Below are positions 22,797 to 29,197 of a stretch of DNA of 29,197 bases, piece after piece. Made by a program: the position numbers and the translations under genes. Position 1 is the first letter of the stretch. Every line of letters begins with the position of its first letter. The DNA comes from JAAFIP01 sp043772355 (GTDB lineage Bacteria; Pseudomonadota; Gammaproteobacteria; Burkholderiales; Burkholderiaceae_C): assembly GCA_043772355.1 (NCBI GenBank), contig JAYVGI010000460.1, forward strand, positions 1 to 29,197, written 5' to 3'. A model generated the notes under the pieces. The model had not been told where the DNA came from. It saw nothing but the letters and a program-made list of their open reading frames with translations, and searched no databases.

Positions 22797-23609
22797 GTGG
22801 GAATATTGACCGTGCGCGGCATCAGCCGCAGTTTTGCTTCCAACGTCTCTGGCGGCGCACCCACTGTGGCGCTGCAAGCCACCGATTTGGACGTGGCCGA
22901 AAACGACTTCATCACCATCCTGGGCCCCTCGGGCTGCGGCAAGAGCACCCTGCTGCGCATCGTAGCCGGGCTGGACCAGCAAACCTCGGGCCAAGTATTG
23001 CTTGAGGGCAAAAACATCACCGACGCGGGCGCAGACCGTGGCATGGTGTTCCAAAGCTACACCCTCTTCCCCTGGCTCAACGTGCTGGACAACGTCTGCT
23101 TTGGCCTGCGCGAGCGCGGGATGGCGCGGCCCCAGCAACTAGAGATTGCGCACAGCTTTATTCAAAAAGTAGGCCTCACGGGTTTTGAAAACCACTTCCC
23201 CAAACAGCTCTCGGGTGGCATGCAGCAGCGCACGGCCATAGCCCGCGCCCTGGCCAACAACCCGCGCATTTTGCTGATGGACGAGCCCTTTGGCGCGCTA
23301 GACCACCAAACCCGCGAGCTGATGCAGGAACTGCTGCTAGGCATTTGGGAGGCCGAGCGCAAAACGGTTTTATTTGTCACCCACGACATCGACGAAGCCG
23401 TCTTCATGGGCACCCGCGTCGTGGTGATGAGCGCGCGGCCCGGCCGCATCAAGCTCGACCGCGTGGTGCCGCTAGCCCACCCGCGCCACTACTCCGTCAA
23501 AACCACGCCCGAGTTCACGGCACTCAAGGCCGAGCTGACCGAGCAGGTGCGGGTAGAAGTACGGGCCGCGCAGGCCGCGATGCATCTGCCCCTGCGGGTT
23601 AGCAGGTAG
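22797..23609 (+). CDS. ABC transporter ATPase, SsuB/TauB-like
   Basis: 270 residues from a GTG at 22797, the only in-frame start that leaves the normal beginning (ILTVRGISRSF). The site AAAGAAAGA upstream is modest. Motifs are complete: Walker A GPSGCGKST, Q-loop VFQSYTLFPWL, signature LSGGMQQR, Walker B ILLMDEPFGALD, H-loop VTHDIDEAVFMG, and the SARPGRI tail motif common to nitrate/sulfonate/taurine importers. A 12-codon open frame (22771-22809) begins with ATG just upstream and overlaps the start in another frame, which may couple translation. It powers the importer with the two preceding genes. Confidence 0.93.
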   Translation: MGILTVRGISRSFASNVSGGAPTVALQATDLDVAENDFITILGPSGCGKSTLLRIVAGLDQQTSGQVLLEGKNITDAGADRGMVFQSYTLFPWLNVLDNVCFGLRERGMARPQQLEIAHSFIQKVGLTGFENHFPKQLSGGMQQRTAIARALANNPRILLMDEPFGALDHQTRELMQELLLGIWEAERKTVLFVTHDIDEAVFMGTRVVVMSARPGRIKLDRVVPLAHPRHYSVKTTPEFTALKAELTEQVRVEVRAAQAAMHLPLRVSR

Positions 23610-24019
23610 CCTTGACAACACGGACACTCACTAAATAGTAGCACTCTATCTATGTAGGACAGTGGGGTACACAGGTAGGAGCTGAAAATTTGGTATTTTT
23701 CAGAAGATGGAGCCGCTTTTTGCGTGCACGCGGCTGGGCGCACCCTGCACAGCGCATGTTCACCATCCAAGTCACTACTAATTCCATAGCTTTTCCCGCA
23801 TTATTCCAGGGCTCTGCAGCGTGATAGACACTTTAAAAGCAGTTTCCAAACCGGCAAACCTGCGGTTTCCAGCCGCTGCGCCAGCCTCCAGAGGCTTTTA
23901 ACCGCTCCAAAACCGCATTTTTGAGTGACTTTCAAATGAAATCATCTGTTAGCCAGCAGAAAACATGCCGTAGCAGCTACGCAATGTATAGCGGGTGTGC
24001 TCAAATGATGCGGGAGAAG
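23610..24019. other. repeat-rich gap, no gene seen
   Basis: 410 bases between the ends of convergent genes. It contains a perfect 7-bp hairpin (23682-23703) without a T run, a short inverted pair agccgc/gcggct (23711-23735), an aaaccg/cggttt hairpin (23848-23868), and the inverted dispersed repeats at 23775-24024. No open frame of credible quality is present. Confidence 0.6.
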
Positions 24020-24024
24020 CTATG
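23775..24024. repeat. inverted pair of dispersed repeats, right arm overlaps a gene end
   Basis: 23785-23805 and the reverse complement of 24004-24024 agree at 19 of 21 positions (catagctt, tcccgcat). Next to the right arm is a second block, gtagcagctacgcaat (23971-23986), the inverted form of the GCTGCT core. The right arm covers the stop codon (24020-24022) of the FAD oxidase gene. Confidence 0.75.
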
Positions 24025-25159
24025 ATTGACATAACATATTGGCGACATACTCGCCAATCGCCAAGCTGCTGGTCAGCCCGGGCGACTCGATGCCGAAGAG
24101 GTTGACCAGGCCCGCCACGCCATGCAGGGCTGGCCCGTCGATGCGAAAGTCAGGGGCTTTCATGGCAGGGCTGTGGATCTTGGGCCGCACGCCGCTGTAG
24201 CTGGGCTGCAGCGCGCCGTCAGGCAAGTCTGGCCAATACTGGCGCACGGCAGCATAGAAACCCTCTGCACGCTGGGGATCGACCGTGTAATCAATCGCCT
24301 CTGGTGCCAGCACGTCCAACCACTCAATATCGGGGCCAAACTTGGCTTGCCCACCCAGGTCCAGGGTGATGTGCACGCCCTGCCAATGGTCGTTGGGAAT
24401 GGGGTAAATCAAATGGCTAAAGGGTGCCTTGCCAGTCAGGCTGTAGTAGTTGCCTTTGGCGAAGTATTCGCGTGGAATGTAATGCGCGTCCAAACCCTCA
24501 AAACACCGGGCCAGCGCGCAGGCGTGCAAGCTGGCGGCGTTGACCACCGCGCTGGCCTGCAGGCTGTACGCTTCATTTTCAGTAGCTGCTTGCGCTGTAA
24601 TGACATGGGCTGCGCGCTGCCCAGGCATGTGCAGCTGAACGGACTTGACCCGGGTGGCCAGCGCCACCATGCCGCCTGCGTGTTCCAGGTCGCCTTGCAG
24701 CGCCAACATCAGGCCATGGCTGTCCACAATGCCGGTGCTGGGCGAATGCAGCGCGGCGGTGCAGCGCAGCGCGGGCTCCATGGCTTGCGCCTGCGCAGCA
24801 CTGAGCCAGTGGGTTGGCACCCCATTGGCGCTGGCTTTGGTTTGCACCGCACGCAGGGCGTCCAGTTGATGCACATCCGTGGCCACCAGCAGCTTGCCGC
24901 AGTGGGCAAAGCCTACCCCCCGCGCTGCGCAGTAGGCATAGAGCCTGGCTTTGCCTTGCACCGACAGGCGGGCCTTGAGCGAGCCGGGCGTGTACTGCAG
25001 GCCGGCGTGGATCACCTCGCTATTGCGCGAACTGACGCCTTGGCCTATGGCGTTTTCTTTCTCAATCACGATCACCTCGCGCCCTTGCAGCGCCAGCGCG
25101 CGCGCCACCGCCAGCCCCACCACCCCGGCACCGATGACCACCACATCTACTTTATCCAT
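24020..25159 (-). CDS. FAD-dependent oxidoreductase, L-2-hydroxyglutarate oxidase-like
   Basis: 379 residues. The N-terminal FAD-binding fold shows VDVVVIGAGVVGLAVARALALQG and VIVIEKE. The next segment SSRNSEVIHAGLQYTPGSLKARLSVQG is the signature of the LhgO-like group within the DAO family, which oxidises L-2-hydroxyglutarate to 2-oxoglutarate; STGIVDSHGLMLAL, YYSLTGKAPFSHLIYPIP and the terminal GIESPGLTSSLAIGEYV agree. Residues of about 177-197 (around TAQAATENEAYSLQA) coincide with a copy of the dispersed repeat (24570-24630), and the last codons and stop lie in another copy. The physiological substrate is inferred from family likeness. It is divergent from the hybrid kinase gene. Confidence 0.88.
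   Translation of the reverse strand: MDKVDVVVIGAGVVGLAVARALALQGREVIVIEKENAIGQGVSSRNSEVIHAGLQYTPGSLKARLSVQGKARLYAYCAARGVGFAHCGKLLVATDVHQLDALRAVQTKASANGVPTHWLSAAQAQAMEPALRCTAALHSPSTGIVDSHGLMLALQGDLEHAGGMVALATRVKSVQLHMPGQRAAHVITAQAATENEAYSLQASAVVNAASLHACALARCFEGLDAHYIPREYFAKGNYYSLTGKAPFSHLIYPIPNDHWQGVHITLDLGGQAKFGPDIEWLDVLAPEAIDYTVDPQRAEGFYAAVRQYWPDLPDGALQPSYSGVRPKIHSPAMKAPDFRIDGPALHGVAGLVNLFGIESPGLTSSLAIGEYVANMLCQS
24570..24630 (+). repeat. dispersed GCTGCT repeat within the FAD oxidase gene
   Basis: On the plus strand, ttttcagtagctgcttgcgct followed by a gggctgcgcgctgc block matches the core order of the family members at 324-422, 972-1069 and 10573-10640. It is antisense to the gene and in frame. 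Confidence 0.6.
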
Positions 25160-25342
25160 GCATTTTTCCCTTCACACTGGCACAAAACCGTCCATGACAT
25201 TGGGCTCACCAGCCACCCGAAATCATCATAGCCCAGCGTTTTGCCAAAGCAGATGTGGTAAATGTCTCGTGCCAGCCGGTTTTATCGCTTGGTTTTTCTC
25301 TACAGTGGGACTGCCAGCGCACATTCAGGTGACAATGGAGTG

Positions 25343-25353
25343 TTTACTGTAAA
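25343..25353. promoter_or_regulatory. small palindrome in the divergent region before the hybrid kinase
   Basis: tttac-t-gtaaa lies 23 bases before the kinase start in the 217-base divergent gap (25160-25376). It could be a regulator site; nothing further supports that, and no convincing promoter boxes or ribosome site were found here. Confidence 0.25.
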
Positions 25354-25376
25354 TTTGACTGCTTTCGACCTATCCC

Positions 25377-28300
25377 ATGCCCACCCCCCCAACTAGCGAC
25401 GCCCCCGTCGAAAAGCCAGCTACCGCTTGGCGCCTGCGCAGCATACTGGTCTGCAGCCTGCTGGTGTTTGCGCTGCTGCCCGCAGGCTTGGTCGGTGGGC
25501 TGATGTACAAAAGCACACTGCAAAACGTAGACAAACTGTCCAACAAAATCATCTCCGACGTGGCTTACCGCGTTCAGCTGGATACCGAAAACCACCTGCT
25601 CCAGGCCCACTCCCTGCTCAATGGCTTGTTGCGTCCAGAGCCGACGCCCGAGCAGACGCTCAATGTTCAAAAACTCATGGGCGCGCCAGAGGCCTTTGAG
25701 TCCTTGGCTTTCTCGCTCACCCGCATGCTGCCGGATGTCTCGTTTTTGTATTTTGGCGACGCCCAAGGGGCTTTTTACGGTGTGCAACAAATGGTGGGCG
25801 ATACCCAGCAGCGCGCCAAAGTACACACCAAAGCCCCTGATGCGACGGGCCGACGCTACTATACCGCCCTGCAAGCCATGGACCGCAGCCAAGAGCTACC
25901 CGCCGAAACGCAAGCCTTCGACCCCCGCAAGCGCCCTTGGTATGAGAGCTCGCTGGCTAAAAAAGGGCGCGCCTTTACTACCGTCTACCCGTCTGCGTCG
26001 TCTGGCCAACTGCTCATTACCTTGGCCCAGCCGGTCGTTGACCAAACCGGTGCTACCGTGGGCGTGGTGGGCGCAGACCTGTTCCTCAAGGCGCTCACGC
26101 AGCGCCTGCAAGCGCAAAAAATCAGTGACCACGGCGTAGCCATGCTGGTCGATGAGCAAGGCTACCTGGTGGCAACCTCGACGGCTGAAGATTTGTTCAA
26201 AACCCAGGCGGGCAAACTCCAGCGGCTCAAACCCAGCGAGAGCACCAACCCCACCATGCGCCAGGCCTACGCGGCACTGCTGGAGCTGCAGGCGCATCCA
26301 ACCACCAGATCCGACAACGATGCTGTGGACCTACAGCAATACCTCAGCACTGCCCAAGGCGACAAATTGATCGCTGCGCTGCGGCCCTTTGGCCAGTCGC
26401 AAGGCCTGCAGTGGACTTTGCTGGTTGCCGCGCCAGACAGCGACTTTGCGGGAGAAACCCGCAGGTCGATTCAGCAATCGGTGTATGTGACGATTGGCGT
26501 GCTGGTGCTGGGCGCACTGGCTGCCACCTTGTTTGCCTACAGCCTGAGCCGCCGCTTTGCCCGCCTGACCCAAGCGGCGGCCGATTTGGGCCGGGGTGAG
26601 ATCCCTAAAGTGCAACGCACAGCCAAGATCGTCGAAGTGCGAACGCTCTCGATGGCCATGCACAACAGTGCAGTGGAAATCCAATCGAAACGCTCCGAGA
26701 TAGAGCAGCAGGCCCTGGCCTTGCGCGATGCCAATGAGCACCTGGAAGAACGTGTGGAGCTGCGCACCAGGGAGTTGGAGGCCTCACGCGAGGATGCGCT
26801 GGCAGCGGCCAGGGCCAAAGCCTCTTTTTTGGCCACCATGAGCCACGAGATTCGCACGCCATTGAATGGCGTGGTAGGCATGACCAGCCTGCTGGCCGAT
26901 ACACCGCTGAACGCGGAGCAGCGCGATTTCTTGCACACTATGCGCGTCTCCAGCGACCAGTTGCTGGGGGTGATCAACGACGTGCTGGATTTCTCCAAAA
27001 TTGAGTCGGGCAAGCTGGAATTGGAAAACGAGCCGCTCAGTGTGCGCACCACGGTAGAAGAAGCCTGCGACATCGCCTCCACCCGTGCCCGCGAGAAAAA
27101 CCTGGCACTGCTGGTAGACATCAGTGACGACGTGCCCGCCTGGGTGCGCGGCGACGTGACCCGACTGCGCCAGGTGCTGCTGAACTTTATCAATAACGCC
27201 ATCAAATTTACCGAGCAAGGCCAGATTGTGGTGTCGGTCAATGTACTGCGTGATTTTGAGGGCAACCAGCCCGCCAGCATCGAGTTTCGCGTGAAAGACA
27301 CTGGCATCGGTATCCCGCTGGAGCGCCAGTCTGCCCTGTTCCAGTCGTTCACCCAGGTGGATGCCGCCACGGCCCGCATGTATGGCGGCACAGGCCTGGG
27401 CCTGGCTATTTGCAAGCGCTTGGCCGAGATCATGGGTGGCAAGGTTGGCCTGGAGTCAGCCCCAGGTCAGGGCTCTACCTTTTGGTTCACCGCGCAGTTG
27501 GGCTACGCAGATGCCGTGGAGCCTTCGGATTCAGCATCGTTCCAGATGGCCAGCCTCACTGGTAAGAGCGCCTTGCTGGTCGACGATAACCCGCTCAACT
27601 TGCGTATTTTGAACAAGCAAGTCAAACACTGGGGCATACAGACCGTGCAGTTCGAGCGGGCGCAACCTGCACTCGATTGGCTGGCCCACGACAAGGTAGA
27701 CATGGTGATCGTGGATATGCATATGCCCGATATGAACGGCGACGACTTCACCCAAACCCTGCGCCTGACCCAGCCCAACGCCTTTATCGTGCTGCTCACC
27801 TCGGGCGCTGCGCCCACGAGCGACATGGCCAAGGTGTTTGATGCGGTGTTGCTCAAACCCTACCGTCAAGCCCAGCTGTTTGATGCCCTGATACGGTCTA
27901 ACCATCTGCATGCGGCGCAGACGCCCACCACGGCCAAAGCCCCTGTTGCAGCAAAAAATCTGCGTATTCTCGTGGCCGATGACAATCCCGTGAACCTGAA
28001 GGTGACGGTCGCCATGCTCACCAGGCTGGGCTACCAGGCGGCTACCGCACACAATGGCCGCGAAGCCGTGGATTTGGTGGACGCATCACTGCAAGCACCC
28101 GCCAGCGCACCAGCGTTTGCGGCCATTTTGATGGATGCCAATATGCCCGTCATGGACGGCTATGCTGCGGCCAGGCAGATCGTGTCGAGCCACGGCCGCG
28201 CAGCGCCGCCCATTATCGCCCTGACCGCATCGGTGATGGAGGAAGACCGCCAACGCTGCCGCGATGCTGGCATGCTGGGCTTTCTACCCAAGCCCATACG

Positions 28301-28763
28301 CATTGATGAGCTGGCCGATGTGCTGCGGCAATACGCTGTCCACACGCAAAGCCACGCGCTGCCTGCGGATACAACGCCCGCTCCTGCCAGCCCAGCAACC
28401 ACTGCGCCTGAGGCCTCTGAGTTGATGGATTGGAGCCGTCTGGCGCAGTTTAGAGAGTTTGACGATGATGCCCTGAGCATGACGCGGGAGATCATTGCTT
28501 TATTCACCCATGATATGCCCCAGCGGGTGCAACACATTAGGCAAGCGCTGCACACTTGCGACAGCGCCGCACTCTCACTGGCAGCGCATGCGTTGAAGGG
28601 CTCGGCCTCCAACGTAGGGGCCAAAAGCTTGGCCTTGGCCTGCTTTACCCTGGAGCAATCGTGTTTGCAAGGCGCCTGGCCCCAAGACGCTGCCAAGCAA
28701 GTGGCCAAGATCGTGGCATGCGCCAGCCAAACCCTTGGCGTGCTGCAAGATGTCAAGCTCTAA
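25377..28763 (+). CDS. hybrid sensor histidine kinase with two receivers and HPt
   Basis: 1128 residues. Membrane segment 1 is at about 23-45 and segment 2 at about 368-390. Between them is a double-Cache-like extracytoplasmic sensor with the typical FDPRKRPWYESS and a second small Cache half near VAMLVDEQGYLVATS. A HAMP-like part and coiled coil (ALRDANEHLEERVELRTRELEASRE) lead to HisKA with His490 in MSHEIRTPLNGV. The ATPase domain has the N-box NFINNAIKF, VKDTGIGIP and GGTGLGLAI. Receiver 1 (about 728-845) has DDNP and Asp780 in VDMHMPDM; receiver 2 (about 861-985) has ADDNP and Asp920 in MDANMPVMDG. The HPt end (about 1016-1128) has His1071 in AHALKGSASNVGA. All phosphorelay residues are present, as in BarA-like kinases. 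The final response regulator is not encoded next to it. The start is the first Met; there is no clear ribosome site. Confidence 0.95.
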   Translation: MPTPPTSDAPVEKPATAWRLRSILVCSLLVFALLPAGLVGGLMYKSTLQNVDKLSNKIISDVAYRVQLDTENHLLQAHSLLNGLLRPEPTPEQTLNVQKLMGAPEAFESLAFSLTRMLPDVSFLYFGDAQGAFYGVQQMVGDTQQRAKVHTKAPDATGRRYYTALQAMDRSQELPAETQAFDPRKRPWYESSLAKKGRAFTTVYPSASSGQLLITLAQPVVDQTGATVGVVGADLFLKALTQRLQAQKISDHGVAMLVDEQGYLVATSTAEDLFKTQAGKLQRLKPSESTNPTMRQAYAALLELQAHPTTRSDNDAVDLQQYLSTAQGDKLIAALRPFGQSQGLQWTLLVAAPDSDFAGETRRSIQQSVYVTIGVLVLGALAATLFAYSLSRRFARLTQAAADLGRGEIPKVQRTAKIVEVRTLSMAMHNSAVEIQSKRSEIEQQALALRDANEHLEERVELRTRELEASREDALAAARAKASFLATMSHEIRTPLNGVVGMTSLLADTPLNAEQRDFLHTMRVSSDQLLGVINDVLDFSKIESGKLELENEPLSVRTTVEEACDIASTRAREKNLALLVDISDDVPAWVRGDVTRLRQVLLNFINNAIKFTEQGQIVVSVNVLRDFEGNQPASIEFRVKDTGIGIPLERQSALFQSFTQVDAATARMYGGTGLGLAICKRLAEIMGGKVGLESAPGQGSTFWFTAQLGYADAVEPSDSASFQMASLTGKSALLVDDNPLNLRILNKQVKHWGIQTVQFERAQPALDWLAHDKVDMVIVDMHMPDMNGDDFTQTLRLTQPNAFIVLLTSGAAPTSDMAKVFDAVLLKPYRQAQLFDALIRSNHLHAAQTPTTAKAPVAAKNLRILVADDNPVNLKVTVAMLTRLGYQAATAHNGREAVDLVDASLQAPASAPAFAAILMDANMPVMDGYAAARQIVSSHGRAAPPIIALTASVMEEDRQRCRDAGMLGFLPKPIRIDELADVLRQYAVHTQSHALPADTTPAPASPATTAPEASELMDWSRLAQFREFDDDALSMTREIIALFTHDMPQRVQHIRQALHTCDSAALSLAAHALKGSASNVGAKSLALACFTLEQSCLQGAWPQDAAKQVAKIVACASQTLGVLQDVKL

Positions 28764-28773
28764 GCAAGCAGGC

Positions 28774-29197
28774 CTACCTCGTCTCAACAATGCGCGTGAG
28801 GCGCAGGATACAGCGCCGCATAGCAGGTAAAGCGCTCACGCAACAGCGCAGACTCGGCCGCAACGGGATCTGTGAACGACGACCTGAAACCGCTACGATG
28901 GCCGCCTGCGCAATACGGAGGTTGCCTGCGCTACCGAAGGCGTTAAATTCCGACAGCCCGCCGCCGATGGCCCCTCCAATGGCGGCCAGGGCGATGCCTT
29001 TCCATTTAAAGTCGTCTTGCAGGCCGATGCCGATAGCCACCGCCTGGCTGGCGATGGCACCGGCTGCGCCAGCGACTGCTCCGGCGGTAATGGTGGCACC
29101 TAAGGGCTTGTTAATAAATAACTTGTTCAAATATGCGTAATCGGATATTCTCCGATGCATGATAAATGAGTTTTCAATTGCACAGCGGTGGGAAGTC
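28774..29197 (-). CDS. C-terminal part of a gene running out of the window (Gly/Ala-rich membrane-like segment)
   Basis: On the minus strand the frame is open from the right edge to a stop at 28774-28776, with no stop in the 12 codons before the first Met (29160), so the gene probably starts outside. The visible part reads NKPLGATITAGAVAGAAGAIASQAVAIG, then IGLQDDFKWKGIALAAIGGAIGGGL. Such a Gly/Ala block with (D/K)FxWKG(I/V)A is something I associate with the C-terminal regions of very large surface or repeat proteins (hemagglutinin/RHS-like), but this is weak. The last 40 residues (SGRRSQIPLRPSLRCC...) look unlike a protein family end and may follow a frameshift; another frame of the same strand reads FTDPVAAESALLRERF and also ends nearby. 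Confidence 0.45.
   Translation of the reverse strand, partial: TSHRCAIENSFIMHRRISDYAYLNKLFINKPLGATITAGAVAGAAGAIASQAVAIGIGLQDDFKWKGIALAAIGGAIGGGLSEFNAFGSAGNLRIAQAAIVAVSGRRSQIPLRPSLRCCVSALPAMRRCILRLTRIVETR

Noticed and set aside
22771..22809. 12-codon open frame before the importer ATPase, considered as an attenuator leader peptide
   Set aside because: It has a single His codon and no alternative hairpins ending in a T tract; at most it may help translational coupling.
23682..23703. Perfect 7-bp hairpin after the importer operon, considered as a terminator
   Set aside because: AT-rich stem and no T run after it; it is followed by cagaag, so it does not fit a rho-independent terminator.
24122..25231. 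369-codon open frame on the plus strand
   Set aside because: It is antisense to the FAD oxidase, whose motifs are complete; it reads as a shadow frame without recognisable domains.

Overview
The window looks like chromosomal DNA of a GC-rich betaproteobacterium, most likely Burkholderiales family Comamonadaceae (Rhodoferax/Polaromonas-like). The reasons are the gene content (five-step hut pathway with HutF, HutG and HutD; LytTR two-component pair; DUF1778/GNAT toxin-antitoxin pair), the codon bias, and many copies of short dispersed palindromic repeats of the kind that litter such genomes. This placement is inference; no rRNA or tRNA gene is present to confirm it.

Layout. 1-1477 holds no intact gene. 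It contains a long inverted repeat (6-192), a nested inverted-repeat structure (about 324-1069) with a degenerate REP-like hairpin inside it, and the decayed 3' end of a WD40-like gene (about 1120-1376). 1508-2989 is a lipoprotein alpha/beta hydrolase, ending at a terminator shared with the convergent 3064-7551 block. That block is a MacAB-like exporter: an adaptor of unusual length with two Spy/CpxP-like modules, an ABC ATPase and an FtsX/MacB permease. 7716-11581 is a co-directional run: a membrane protein, a 2TM protein, a secreted alpha/beta hydrolase, and a LytS/AlgZ-type histidine kinase with its LytTR response regulator. 11684-12492 is a DUF1778-GNAT toxin-antitoxin operon with a recognisable promoter/operator.

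12701-20849 is a complete histidine utilisation locus arranged as two divergent units. hutC-hutD-hutI-hutG-hutF runs leftwards with overlapping genes, and hutU-hutH runs rightwards. Between them lies a perfect inverted repeat sitting inside a sigma-70-like promoter, the probable HutC operator. The rightward unit continues into an SsuA/TauA/NMT1-type ABC importer (20894-23609), which may bring in histidine, urocanate or a related compound. Together the enzymes would convert histidine to urocanate, imidazolone propionate, formiminoglutamate, formylglutamate and finally glutamate plus formate.

23610-24019 is a repeat-filled gap. 24020-25159 is an L-2-hydroxyglutarate-oxidase-like FAD enzyme on the minus strand, and 25377-28763 is a large hybrid sensor kinase (Cache-TM-HAMP-HisKA-HATPase-REC-REC-HPt). 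The right edge contains the C-terminal part of a minus-strand gene that runs out of the window.

The most distinctive features are (i) repeat-derived DNA lying in frame inside at least five genes (ABC ATPase, MacA-like adaptor, histidine kinase, response regulator, FAD oxidase), and (ii) the MacA-like adaptor carrying two Spy/CpxP-like segments joined by low-complexity linkers.
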